Numbered from the stretch's first letter, positions 38,773 to 48,506 are shown. The stretch is DNA of 64,000 nucleotides from Candidatus Agathobaculum merdipullorum (GCA_019115185.1 DXDZ01000008.1:1-64000), one strand, 5' to 3'. Numbers and translations: made by a program. Notes: a model not told the origin generated them from the letters alone.

Positions 38773-39438
38773 TCAGAGTACGTGTAATTCCTTGGCGATG
38801 CGCTGCATTTCCTCATCCGTTGCGGCAATCACGTCCGCGCAGGCTTTCAGGTCGTCTGAAATATGCGCCGGCATCTGCACATCGGATTTGTAGCGCAGCT
38901 GATGCTCCAGACTCGCCCAGAAGTCCATGGCGATCGTGCGCAGCTGCAGCTCGATGCGCACCGGCTGCGTGCGGTCGGACAGGAAGATCGGCACCTCGAG
39001 AATCAGATGCAGACTGCGGTAGCCGTTAGGCTTGGGTGTCTCGATATAATCCTTGCGCTCAATGAGCGTCAAGTCATCCTGCCGCATCAACATATCGGCC
39101 ACCGTGTAAATATCCTCAATAAACGGACAGATCACGCGAATACCGCCGATATCGTTGAGGTTTTCCATCATGGATTGCAGCGAGACGGGATACCCGCGGC
39201 GCTTGAGCTTACCGATAATGCTGCGCGGCGTTTTGATTCGGCTTTTGATCGAGTCGATCGGGCTGGGCTTACCCGAAATATGCGACTCGTCGCTCAGGAT
39301 ATCCAGTTTGGTTTTGATTTCGCGGATGCCCGCTTCATAGAGCATCATCATCTGCTGTAGCTGCATCGCGGATTCCAAAAGCTGTTCCTCGTCGTGCTGC
39401 GACAACTTATCCATGGCAAAAAAATCTGCAAGATCCAT
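38773..39438 (-). CDS. small alarmone synthetase (RelA/SpoT synthetase domain)
   Basis: IKSRIKTPRSIIGKLKRRG, NDIGGIRVICPFIEDIYTVADML, YIETPKPNGYRSLHLILEVP, VRIELQLRTIAMDFWASLEHQLRYK. Confidence 0.95.
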   Translation of the reverse strand: MDLADFFAMDKLSQHDEEQLLESAMQLQQMMMLYEAGIREIKTKLDILSDESHISGKPSPIDSIKSRIKTPRSIIGKLKRRGYPVSLQSMMENLNDIGGIRVICPFIEDIYTVADMLMRQDDLTLIERKDYIETPKPNGYRSLHLILEVPIFLSDRTQPVRIELQLRTIAMDFWASLEHQLRYKSDVQMPAHISDDLKACADVIAATDEEMQRIAKELHVL

Positions 39439-39643
39439 GCTATCCCCTCCGTTTAAAACGGCTCAACTTTTTTCTTATTATAACACAATTCCGCCGCACA
39501 CACAATCGGCCGAGGACAACGCCGTTTTTTCTCTGTGCGGCGCACGGAACGTTTAACTCTATTTAAAGTTGCACCGGTATTGTATAATAAAGGCAAGGAA
39601 CGAAAAAAACGGCTGTCGCTTGCGCCGATAAGGAGAAACGCAT

Positions 39644-40318
39644 ATGAGATTATTACTGGCTGAGGATGAAAAAGCCCTGTCCAAAGCGCTCGTCACCATT
39701 TTGGAGCGCAACAACTATTCAGTCGATGCCGTGGACAATGGACAGGACGCGCTCGACTATCTGGAAGCGGACAACTACGACGGCGTCATTCTGGACATCA
39801 TGATGCCCAAGGTGGACGGGATCACCGTGCTCAAAACCATCCGCAGCAAGGGCAACCGGATTCCGGTGCTGATGCTGACCGCAAAAGCCGAAGTGGACGA
39901 CAAGGTGCTCGGACTGGACGCCGGAGCAAACGATTATCTGACCAAACCATTCCACACGCAAGAGCTGCTCGCGCGCATCCGCGCAATGACCCGCACCCAG
40001 ACTGCCCAGACCGATTCACGCCTGCAAATGGGAAATGTGACGCTGGACTGCGCCACGTTTGAGCTTTCCACCCCGGCAGGCAGCTTCCGGCTGGCCAACA
40101 AAGAATTCCAGATTCTTGAACTGCTCATGCGTAACCCGCACAGTCTGATTGCATCCGAACGCCTGCTGGAAAAGATCTGGGGTTATGACAGCGAAGCGGA
40201 AATCAACGTGGTGTGGGTGTACATCTCCTATTTGCGCAAAAAGCTGTCCGCCCTGCGTGCCGACATTCAGATTAAGGCCACCCGGAACGCGGGCTATTCG
40301 CTGGAGGAACTGCCATGA
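39644..40318 (+). CDS. OmpR-family response regulator
   Basis: Intact receiver (AEDEK, VILDIMMP, TAKAE, YLTKPF) and winged-helix domain. Confidence 0.96.
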   Translation: MRLLLAEDEKALSKALVTILERNNYSVDAVDNGQDALDYLEADNYDGVILDIMMPKVDGITVLKTIRSKGNRIPVLMLTAKAEVDDKVLGLDAGANDYLTKPFHTQELLARIRAMTRTQTAQTDSRLQMGNVTLDCATFELSTPAGSFRLANKEFQILELLMRNPHSLIASERLLEKIWGYDSEAEINVVWVYISYLRKKLSALRADIQIKATRNAGYSLEELP

Positions 40319-41553
40319 TCCGAAAACTGCGTATCAAACTGATTATCGCCTCCATGGTGTCGCTGCTGGCCGTGCTGCTGGTCATCATGAGCGCCGTCAA
40401 TCTGGTCTACTACGGCCAAGTGATTCAGGAAGCGGACAGCACGCTCGCGCTGCTGGCGGCAAACGACGGTTTTTTCCCAAAATCCAACCACGAATTTCCG
40501 CCCGACGGGAAATTCCCCAAGCGAGAGCCGCATCTGTCACCCGAACTGCCTTATGAAACACGGTATTTCTTTGTCACTCTCGCAGAGGATGGCAGCGCGC
40601 GCTCGGTCAACACCGGAAAAATTGCCGCAGTGGACACCGCGGACGCCATCGCCTATGCGCAGTCCGTCTGGGCGCAGGGCAAAACACAGGGCTTCGCCGA
40701 CCAATATCGTTTTCTGGTGGACACCTCTTCCTCGGAACCACTCATCCTGTTTCTCGATTGCAGCCGCGGACTGGCTAACTTCAAAACGCTGCTCCTCAGC
40801 TGCATCGGCGTGTCGTTTGTCGGCTCGCTACTGGTGCTATTGCTGCTGATTTTTCTATCCGGGCGCATCGTGCGGCCGTTTCTGGAAAACTACGAAAAAC
40901 AAAAGCAGTTTATCACCGATGCCGGACATGAGCTGAAAACGCCGCTGACCATTCTCAACGCCGACGCAGAGATTCTCGCCATGGACTACGGCGAAAACGA
41001 ATGGGTCAGCGATATCCAGACGCAGACCAAGCGGCTGGCTGACCTGACGAACGATCTCATTCTGCTTTCCCGCATGGAAGAGGAACAGACGCAGCTGCAA
41101 ATGCTCGAGCTGCCGCTGTCCGATATCGCTGAGGAAACGATCACACCGTTTCAGGCGGTGGCGCGAACACAGGACAAGTCGCTGGAACTGCACATCCAGC
41201 CGATGCTCTCCCTGCGCGGAGACGAAAAATCTCTGCGCAAGCTGTTTTCCATCCTGCTGGATAACGCGGTCAAATATTCGGTCCCGCAAAGCACGATCTC
41301 CTGCACGCTGGAAAAGCAGAAGAACTTCATCCGCCTGTCGGTCTGGAACGCGGTCGATCACATCACCAAAGCCCAGACCGAGCATCTGTTCGACCGGTTT
41401 TACCGCACCGACCAATCCCGCAACTCGCAGACCGGCGGCTACGGTCTCGGGCTTTCCATTGCGCTGGCAATCGTCACCGCGCACAAGGGCAAAATCACCG
41501 CTACCACCGCGGATGAAGCCTCCCTGCTCATCACAGCGACGTTCCCCGCATAA
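40315..41553 (+). CDS. sensor histidine kinase
   Basis: Two TM helices, ITDAGHELKTPLTILNADAE H-box, GYGLGLSIALAIVTAHKG; overlaps the response regulator by 4 bp. Confidence 0.95.
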   Translation: MIRKLRIKLIIASMVSLLAVLLVIMSAVNLVYYGQVIQEADSTLALLAANDGFFPKSNHEFPPDGKFPKREPHLSPELPYETRYFFVTLAEDGSARSVNTGKIAAVDTADAIAYAQSVWAQGKTQGFADQYRFLVDTSSSEPLILFLDCSRGLANFKTLLLSCIGVSFVGSLLVLLLLIFLSGRIVRPFLENYEKQKQFITDAGHELKTPLTILNADAEILAMDYGENEWVSDIQTQTKRLADLTNDLILLSRMEEEQTQLQMLELPLSDIAEETITPFQAVARTQDKSLELHIQPMLSLRGDEKSLRKLFSILLDNAVKYSVPQSTISCTLEKQKNFIRLSVWNAVDHITKAQTEHLFDRFYRTDQSRNSQTGGYGLGLSIALAIVTAHKGKITATTADEASLLITATFPA

Positions 41554-41579
41554 TCAGTCTCCAATATACAGCAGTGAAG

Positions 41580-41605
41580 CAGCACCCGTCTCACGGCGGG
41601 TGCTG
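41580..41605 (+). terminator. intrinsic terminator-like hairpin after the histidine kinase
   Basis: CAGCACCCGTC-TCAC-GGCGGGTGCTG. Confidence 0.5.
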
Positions 41606-41632
41606 TTGCTATTTGCGCGTGTCCGCAATTTT

Positions 41633-41684
41633 AAGTTTGATTAAGGTTCTGGTTAAAGTTTGATTAAGGCAGCAGCGGTATACT
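41633..41684 (+). promoter_or_regulatory. phased direct-repeat operator and promoter of the VTC cassette
   Basis: AAGTTTGATTAAGG repeated exactly at 41633-41646 and 41656-41669 (23-bp period), followed by -10 TATACT at 41679. Confidence 0.6.
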
Positions 41685-41751
41685 GAACACGATCAAGAAA
41701 CATAGCTTGCAACATCACACCTTGCAAGCCCGCAGCAAGGAGGAAACATCC

Positions 41752-42471
41752 ATGGCATACCAAACGACCTTTGAGCGATATGAAATCAAATACCCACTGA
41801 CCGCACAGCAAAAAGAACAGCTGCTGCGCGCCATGCGCGGACGCATGCAGCTGGATCAATTCGGCCGCAGCACCATCCGCAACATTTACTATGATACCGA
41901 TACCTTCCGGCTGATTCGGCGGTCGCTGGAAAAGCCCACCTACAAGGAAAAGCTGCGTATCCGCAGCTATCGGCAGGTGCGGCCGGGCGATCAGGTGTTT
42001 GTGGAGCTGAAAAAGAAGTTTCAGTCCATTGTCTACAAACGGCGTCTGGTGCTGCCCGAAGCGCAGGCCATGGACAGCTTCCGCACCGGCAACGCGCTTC
42101 CCGTGCAGTCCCAGATTGCGAACGAAATCGAGTATTTCCGGGCGTATTACCACACGCTGCGCCCCGCGGTCTTTCTGTCCTACGAGCGCGAAGCCTTCTA
42201 TGCGCTGGACGGCAGCGACTTCCGCGTCACCTTTGACGAAAACATCCGATATCGCTGCCGCGACTTCTCGCTGGGCAGCGCGGTTTACGGTACGCCCCTG
42301 CTTACGGGCGGTCAGACGCTGATGGAGATCAAAACCTCCGGCGGGATGCCGCTTTGGATGACGCACGCGCTGACCGAAAACAGCATTTTCCACACCTCTT
42401 TTTCCAAATACGGCGCAGCATATCAACACATGCTGGACACTGACTTTTCTGGAGGACTGCTCTATGCTTGA
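41752..42471 (+). CDS. VTC-domain polyphosphate polymerase-like protein
   Basis: FERYEIKYPLTAQQKEQL, STIRNIYYDTDTFRLIRRSLEKPTYKEKLRIRSY, FVELKKKFQSIVYKRRL, LMEIKTSGGMPLWM. Confidence 0.92.
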   Translation: MAYQTTFERYEIKYPLTAQQKEQLLRAMRGRMQLDQFGRSTIRNIYYDTDTFRLIRRSLEKPTYKEKLRIRSYRQVRPGDQVFVELKKKFQSIVYKRRLVLPEAQAMDSFRTGNALPVQSQIANEIEYFRAYYHTLRPAVFLSYEREAFYALDGSDFRVTFDENIRYRCRDFSLGSAVYGTPLLTGGQTLMEIKTSGGMPLWMTHALTENSIFHTSFSKYGAAYQHMLDTDFSGGLLYA

Positions 42472-43159
42472 CAATCTGTTTCGCGGCCTGTTTGACACGG
42501 AGATGACCACGGTCATCCCGGTTTCCGACTTTTTGCTCTGCGTGGCAAGCGCGCTGGTCATCGGGCTGCTGCTCGCGGCTTGCTACATGTACCGCACCCG
42601 CTATACCCGCAGCTTTGTCGCCACGCTTGCGCTGCTGCCCGCCATCGTCTGCGTGGTCATTATGATGGTCAATGGTAACGTCGGCGCAGGTGTCGCCGTG
42701 GCGGGCGCGTTCAGTCTGGTGCGCTTCCGCTCGGTCCCCGGCACCGCCAAGGAGATCGGTGCGATCTTTCTGGCGATGGGCACGGGTCTGATCATCGGGA
42801 TGGGCTATCTTGCATATGCCTTCCTGTTCGCTGTGGTGCTGGGCGCGGCCACCATGCTGTATAACCATATCGACTTCGGCGCAGGGAAAAAGGCCGCGCG
42901 GTACCGCACCCTGCACATCACCATCCCGGAAGATCTGGACTACACCGGCGTATTTGACGGATTGCTGCGCGAATACACTTCCGCCTGCGAACTGACGCAG
43001 GTCAAGACCACCAACATGGGCAGCCTGTTCCGGCTGACCTACAACATCACGCTGCGCAGCGCAGACATCGAAAAAGAGCTGATCGACAAGCTCCGCTGCC
43101 GCAACGGCAATCTGGAAATCACGGTTTCCAAGCAGGAAACCATCACCGCTGAATTATAA
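42464..43159 (+). CDS. DUF4956 membrane protein
   Basis: TM-rich; GNVGAGVAVAGAFSLVRFRSVPGTAKEIGAIFLAMGTGLIIGMGYL is the conserved DUF4956 core. Confidence 0.9.
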   Translation: MLDNLFRGLFDTEMTTVIPVSDFLLCVASALVIGLLLAACYMYRTRYTRSFVATLALLPAIVCVVIMMVNGNVGAGVAVAGAFSLVRFRSVPGTAKEIGAIFLAMGTGLIIGMGYLAYAFLFAVVLGAATMLYNHIDFGAGKKAARYRTLHITIPEDLDYTGVFDGLLREYTSACELTQVKTTNMGSLFRLTYNITLRSADIEKELIDKLRCRNGNLEITVSKQETITAEL

Positions 43160-43174
43160 AGGAGCTTAACCGTT

Positions 43175-45166
43175 ATGAAAAAACATTGTGTGCTGCCGCT
43201 GCTTATGGCAGCTGCTGTGCTGGCATCCGGCTGTCAGGCCGCCGAAGCGGCGGATACAACCGGACAGACCGCGCTTGTCACCCCATCCGACATGTTCACC
43301 GACCGAGATCTGGAGGTCGGCTACGATGAAACAACTGCCGCCGCGATCACGCTTTCCGGCAGCGCCGCTTCCTGCGACAGCGATGCCGTCACCATAGACG
43401 GCAGCACCATCACCATCACCGACGAGGGCACTTACCTCCTGTCCGGCACGCTGGACGACGGCATGGTGATTGTCGATGCCGAGGACACGGACAAAATCCA
43501 GCTTGTGCTGAACGGCACGAGCATCCACTGCGCGGACTGCGCCGCGCTCTACGTCCGGCAGGCTGACAAGGTCTTTGTAACCACAGCAACAGACACGCAG
43601 AACACGCTGTCGGGTGGTGATACCTTCACCCCACTGAACGACAACAACATTGACGGCGTGATCTTCTCCAAGTCCGACCTGACACTCAACGGCCTTGGCA
43701 CGCTCACAATCGACTCGCCCGCTGGGCATGGCGTGGTCACCAAGGACGATCTGGCTGTCACCAGCGGCACCTATGCGATCACTGCTGCCGAGCAGGGCCT
43801 GTCCGGTAAGGACAGCGTGCGCATTGCGGACGGCACCTTCACCCTGACGACCGGCAAGGACGCCATCCAGAGCGATAACACCGAAGATACCGACAAGGGC
43901 TTTGTTTACCTCGCCGGCGGCACTTTCACCATCACCGCAGAGGGCGACGGCCTGAGTGCAAGCAGCTGGATGCAGGTCGATGATGCGACATGCACGATCA
44001 CCACCGGCGGCGGCAGCGCAAACGGCGAAACGCATGTCAGCGACACCGCACCCGGCGGTATGGGTGGCGGCAAGGGCGGGCGCATGCCCCAGATGGACGG
44101 CACAACTACCCCGGACGGCAGCACACAGCCGCCGGAACCCCCGACAGGTGAAACGCCCCCGGATGGCATGGAGCCGCCTGCCGATATGCCGCAGGATGCC
44201 GCTCCGTCCGATAGCGCTGCTGTTTCCGACACTGCCGCAGCGACCACCACGGACACGGCCGACTCGACTGACGCAAGCACGACCGACACGGTCAGCACCA
44301 AGGGACTGAAAGCCGGTACCGCGCTGACGATTCTCGGCGGCAACTTCACGCTCGACTGCGCCGACGACGCTTTCCACTCGAACGGCGACCTGACAGTCAG
44401 CGGCGGCACAGCCAATATCCAAACGGGCGACGATGCCTTCCATGCGGATAACGCGCTGACCATTGCGGACGGAGCCATCGACATCTCCACCTGCTATGAG
44501 GGGCTGGAGGGCCTGACTGTCACGGTCAGCGGCGGCGATATCAACGTAGTTGTCAGCGATGACGGCGTCAACGCCGCGGGCGGCGCCGACCAGAGCGGCT
44601 TTGGTGGAAACGGACAGGATCAGTTTGCTGCGGAAAGCGGCGTCAGCATCACGATCACAGGCGGCAGCCTGACCGTTAATGCTGGCGGCGACGGACTGGA
44701 CTCCAACGGCGACCTGACGATCAGCGGCGGCACGGTCTATGTTTCCACCAAGGATGGCAACGCGTATTCGGCGCTCGACTACAACGGCAACGCTTCCATC
44801 ACTGGCGGCACGCTGATCGGCGCAGGCTCGTCCGGCATGGCGCAGAACTTTGGCGAAAATTCCACGCAAGGCGCAATCCTGCTGACCGTGGACGCACAGG
44901 CGGCAGGCAGCACGGTTTCCATCAGCGACAGCGCGGGCAATGTGCTGGTCTCTTGGGACGCGCCGCAGGCCTTTAGCTCGGTGGTCATCAGCTGCCCCGG
45001 ACTGGAAGCGGATGGCACCTACACCGTCACGACCGGCACCTCCTCCACCGAAGTCACACTGGATGGCCTGCTGTACGGCAGCGGCGGCATGGGGCACGGC
45101 GGTATGGGCGGCGGCAATCGCGCAAACCGCGGCGAGACGGTACAGAATGCTGCCGCTTCAGCCTGA
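43175..45166 (+). CDS. lipoprotein with carbohydrate-binding/beta-helix repeats (DUF4353-like)
   Basis: Lipobox LASGC; repeated DDAFHSNGDLTVSGG/DDAFHADNALTIADGA units; Gly/Met-rich segments. Confidence 0.85.
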   Translation: MKKHCVLPLLMAAAVLASGCQAAEAADTTGQTALVTPSDMFTDRDLEVGYDETTAAAITLSGSAASCDSDAVTIDGSTITITDEGTYLLSGTLDDGMVIVDAEDTDKIQLVLNGTSIHCADCAALYVRQADKVFVTTATDTQNTLSGGDTFTPLNDNNIDGVIFSKSDLTLNGLGTLTIDSPAGHGVVTKDDLAVTSGTYAITAAEQGLSGKDSVRIADGTFTLTTGKDAIQSDNTEDTDKGFVYLAGGTFTITAEGDGLSASSWMQVDDATCTITTGGGSANGETHVSDTAPGGMGGGKGGRMPQMDGTTTPDGSTQPPEPPTGETPPDGMEPPADMPQDAAPSDSAAVSDTAAATTTDTADSTDASTTDTVSTKGLKAGTALTILGGNFTLDCADDAFHSNGDLTVSGGTANIQTGDDAFHADNALTIADGAIDISTCYEGLEGLTVTVSGGDINVVVSDDGVNAAGGADQSGFGGNGQDQFAAESGVSITITGGSLTVNAGGDGLDSNGDLTISGGTVYVSTKDGNAYSALDYNGNASITGGTLIGAGSSGMAQNFGENSTQGAILLTVDAQAAGSTVSISDSAGNVLVSWDAPQAFSSVVISCPGLEADGTYTVTTGTSSTEVTLDGLLYGSGGMGHGGMGGGNRANRGETVQNAAASA

Positions 45167-45197
45167 GTCACCTTGATTCAACATCATCATACCAGCC

Positions 45198-45235
45198 AAA
45201 GAGCCGGACGGAGCTTGCTCCGTTCGGCTCTTTCC
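45198..45235 (+). terminator. intrinsic terminator
   Basis: AAAGAGCCGGACGGAGC-TTG-CTCCGTTCGGCTCTTT. Confidence 0.8.
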
Positions 45236-45390
45236 CTTCGTAATCGCTTCCATTTTTGACAGAAAATATATCTGCCGCTTTTACTGGCTTTTTACAGGCA
45301 TTTGCGGTATACTATGGGTAATGTTTTGTCAGGGCAATGCCGCAAATACCCCGGCATCGCCGAAAAGCTGTCTGCGGAAGGTGAACTGTT

Positions 45391-46290
45391 ATGCCGTCTT
45401 TTGCCACCCATCATATTTTTGCCACAACCGTACAGCGTGTCACTGGGGATTCCGTGGCACATATCGCGGATGCCTGTCCCGCGGCTTACCGCTGGGGCGC
45501 ACAGGGGCCCGACCCGCTGTCCTATTATCACGCGCCGTTTCCCGGCCCGGTGCGCCGTCTGGCCCATCGCATCTGCACCGAACCGCCTGCACCGCTGTTT
45601 GAAGCGCTTTGCACGGCTGCCTTGCAGGAGCACAACACGGCGGCACTTGCCTATGTGTTCGGCTTCTGCACCCATTATGCACTCAGCCGCGTCACATATG
45701 CTTTCATCGAGGCGCAGGCCGACCGGCTGGCGCTCTATATGCCCGGTTATTCAACCGAAGCACGGCGCAAGCTGGTCGAAAGCGATATTGACGGCATCAT
45801 GATTGCAAGCTATATCGCCGCCGAACCCGCAGGCTATGAGGCATTCCGTCTGCTCGACCCCAACGCCGCGGAATGCACCGTGCTGGCCCGCGTGCTGGCG
45901 CATGCAGCCCGCGATGCATACGGCATACGCATTTCCCCCGCCGCGGTATACCGTTCGCTGCACGACATGCGCCGCATTCTGCATTTGACCCACAGCGGAA
46001 GCCATATCCGCGGCCGTCTGCTCCATTTGGAGCGTCTGATGGGCAAGACCGGTCTGGCGTCTGCGCTCATCCGCCCGGAAGAGCCGCTGGCCGCGGACTG
46101 CGCCAACCAGGAACATCGCCCGTGGACCGCAAACGGCGAGGAGCGGACGGAGTCCTTCTGCGATCTGTTTGACGCCGCCGTGCCGCTCGCCGTGTCGTTG
46201 CAGCGCGCCGTACTCGACCGATATTATCAACAAAAACCGCTTGATCCGCGCTTTTTCCCCACGGATTTCACCGGTAGCATGCACAAATAA
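45391..46290 (+). CDS. zinc-dependent phospholipase C-like protein
   Basis: FATHHIFATTVQRV, WGAQGPDPLSYYHAP, ALAYVFGFCTHYALSRVTYAFIE: His/Asp pattern of the PF00882-like family. Confidence 0.75.
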   Translation: MPSFATHHIFATTVQRVTGDSVAHIADACPAAYRWGAQGPDPLSYYHAPFPGPVRRLAHRICTEPPAPLFEALCTAALQEHNTAALAYVFGFCTHYALSRVTYAFIEAQADRLALYMPGYSTEARRKLVESDIDGIMIASYIAAEPAGYEAFRLLDPNAAECTVLARVLAHAARDAYGIRISPAAVYRSLHDMRRILHLTHSGSHIRGRLLHLERLMGKTGLASALIRPEEPLAADCANQEHRPWTANGEERTESFCDLFDAAVPLAVSLQRAVLDRYYQQKPLDPRFFPTDFTGSMHK

Positions 46291-46428
46291 TAAATTTTTA
46301 TAAACCTTCGACAGGTTTCGTATGACTTCGTCCTCCTGTTTGCGTAAGCTATCCATTGTTACCAAACTGTAACCTTTGGATTGTGAAAGGAGGGAATATG
46401 GAGATCACATTTTCTCCATACTACCGTC

Positions 46429-47727
46429 ATGCGAAACCTGTTATCTTTTATTTTCGGCTTGTTTTCCGGCCTGCTGTACGGGCTGGTCCGCGCCGTACTG
46501 CTGCTCGACCGGCTGATCTGCCTGCTGTATGATCTGCCGCTGTGGCCGGCCATCGGACGCGCGGTGCGCTTCGCCGGACGACAACGCACGGTCTGTGCGC
46601 TTGCTGTGTTCGTGCCGCTGTTCTTTGTCCCCGGCACACTACTCACGCAGAACGGCACCATGATCTATGTCAACGATCACCCGCTCGGACTGGTGGAAAA
46701 CGCGGACACGCTGTCCGCAGCGGTCGCGGAAATCGAGCAAAGCGCCTCCTCTCTGACGGATGAGGCGTATACTCTGCCGGTCTCGATCGACACCTGCGCC
46801 CTGCGCGCACCGGCATCCCAATTTCTGACCGAAGAAGAGCTGAAAAGCGACCTGATTCAGGCCAGCGGAGAACTCGACACGCTGGCAGTCATCTCGGTTG
46901 ACGGAGAGCGCGCCGGTGTGTGCCGCTCCGCCGAGGATGCTCAAGCGCTGCTTGACCGGGTGAAAGCCCAATACACCACCGCAGCGGACGAGAACACAGA
47001 TTTTCTGCAGGCGGTGCGGGTGGACGAAGTCGTGGCGCAAACCGCACTGGTTTCCGACCTGTCCACACTGTATGAGCAGTTATCCCCACGGCTGGATGTC
47101 ACCTCCACTCGCGCGGTGACCTACACCGAGTCCATCCCCTATGAAACCATCACCCGAGAAAACGATGAACTCGATCAAACCTATTGTGCCACCATTCAGG
47201 AAGGAAGCGAAGGCGAAGCGGTGGTCACAGCCGAAATCCAGACTGTGGACGGCCAGGAGCACGGACGCACGATTCTGGAGCGCACGGTACTCAGCAACGC
47301 AACCGACGAGATCATTGAGGTCGGTACGCGCAACATCGGCATCGGCACGGGCGAATTCATGGTGCCCATCAGCAACTACACCTTTACCTCGGGCTTCAAA
47401 TGGCGCTGGGGCAAGCTGCACAGCGGCGTCGATCTGGCGGCTGCCGAAGGCACACCGGTCTATGCTGCGGACAACGGCAAGGTGATTGTAGCGGAGGATT
47501 CGGGCAACGGCTACGGCAACTATATCATCCTCGACCATCAGAACGGATACAAAACCCTGTATGGGCATAACTCCCAGCTGCTGGTTTCGGTCGGTGATAT
47601 CGTTGCCAAGGGCGACAGAATCGCGCTTTCCGGCAACACCGGCAACTCCACCGGCCCGCATCTGCATTTTGAAGTCCATGTCGATGATGAGAAGGTCGAT
47701 CCTCAGCAATATATCATCCTCGCCTAA
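46429..47727 (+). CDS. M23 family metallopeptidase with G5-like domain
   Basis: N-terminal TM region, FTSGFKWRWGKLHSGVDLAAAEGTPVYAADNGKVI, GNSTGPHLHFEVHVD. Confidence 0.93.
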   Translation: MRNLLSFIFGLFSGLLYGLVRAVLLLDRLICLLYDLPLWPAIGRAVRFAGRQRTVCALAVFVPLFFVPGTLLTQNGTMIYVNDHPLGLVENADTLSAAVAEIEQSASSLTDEAYTLPVSIDTCALRAPASQFLTEEELKSDLIQASGELDTLAVISVDGERAGVCRSAEDAQALLDRVKAQYTTAADENTDFLQAVRVDEVVAQTALVSDLSTLYEQLSPRLDVTSTRAVTYTESIPYETITRENDELDQTYCATIQEGSEGEAVVTAEIQTVDGQEHGRTILERTVLSNATDEIIEVGTRNIGIGTGEFMVPISNYTFTSGFKWRWGKLHSGVDLAAAEGTPVYAADNGKVIVAEDSGNGYGNYIILDHQNGYKTLYGHNSQLLVSVGDIVAKGDRIALSGNTGNSTGPHLHFEVHVDDEKVDPQQYIILA

Positions 47728-47732
47728 AATAC

Positions 47733-47764
47733 AAAAAACGAGCCGAAAACCGGCTCGTTTTTTT
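47733..47764. terminator. bidirectional intrinsic terminator
   Basis: AAAAAACGAGCCG-AAAA-CCGGCTCGTTTTTTT. Confidence 0.95.
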
Positions 47765-47784
47765 ATTTCTCGCTTACAAAAGTC

Positions 47785-48339
47785 TCATGTGCGGATGCGT
47801 GCGCCCATTTCCGCGCTGGCATGGCTGAGCACCGGCAATAATACCGCACATACGATCACACCGGCAAGCCCCTGCACCGCATTGAACGGCACTCCGGCCA
47901 GCACCGCAGTCGCCGCAGCGCCAGCCGCACTGCCCGCCAGCAGCTCCATTCCGACTTCATACACAAAATATCCTGCTACCATCACGATCTCGGCCGGAAT
48001 CCCGCAAAGCGCCACGCGCACCGGCGTAGACATGCGCTCCCGTTTAATCATATGATGATACAGCCAGCCGCCGACCAGTGCGGTCAACGCCTTAATCGCA
48101 AACGTTCCCGGCACCCATGCCATATAGCCGCCGAACAAATCCGCCAACATGGAACCAATGCCTGCCGCCAACGCGCCCAAGCCCGGCCCAAGCAGGATGC
48201 CGCAGATCAGCACCATGCCGTCGCCCAAATGGATATAGCCCAGCGTCGGTGTAGGGATACGGATTACCATAGTTGCAACCGTGGTCAGCGCTGCCAGCAG
48301 CGCTGCCGTAATGATAGTTTTTGTTTTATGGGTTGCCAT
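47785..48339 (-). CDS. ECF transporter S component
   Basis: IITAALLAALTTVATMVIRIPTPTLGYIHLGDGMVLICGILLGPGLGALAAGIGSMLADLFGGY. Confidence 0.9.
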   Translation of the reverse strand: MATHKTKTIITAALLAALTTVATMVIRIPTPTLGYIHLGDGMVLICGILLGPGLGALAAGIGSMLADLFGGYMAWVPGTFAIKALTALVGGWLYHHMIKRERMSTPVRVALCGIPAEIVMVAGYFVYEVGMELLAGSAAGAAATAVLAGVPFNAVQGLAGVIVCAVLLPVLSHASAEMGARIRT

Positions 48340-48453
48340 ATTGAAACGCCTTCTTTCCTTTTGTCGCTTTGCATGTTCCTATTATAGTCGGCCATTGGCA
48401 TTTAAGAAAGCTCCAGTTTTTGCATTTTATCCAATGCCAGATAAGCACGCCCC

Positions 48454-48485
48454 AAAAAAGCAGCCGCCCCTTGGGGCGGCTGCTC
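48454..48485 (-). terminator. intrinsic terminator of but
   Basis: Minus strand GCAGCCGCCCC-AAG-GGGGCGGCTGCTTTTTT. Confidence 0.9.
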
Positions 48486-48506
48486 TGCTGCACAGATTCT
48501 GTGATG

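Noticed and set aside
43166-45097. 643-aa minus-strand ORF opposite the carbohydrate-binding lipoprotein
   Set aside because: Shadow of a repeat-rich gene with strong codon bias; no signal or family motifs.
46300-46400. Possible ECF sigma promoter upstream of the M23 peptidase (AAACC / TGTAACC with CGTC)
   Set aside because: The spacing between candidate -35 and CGTC elements did not fit the usual 16-17 bp.
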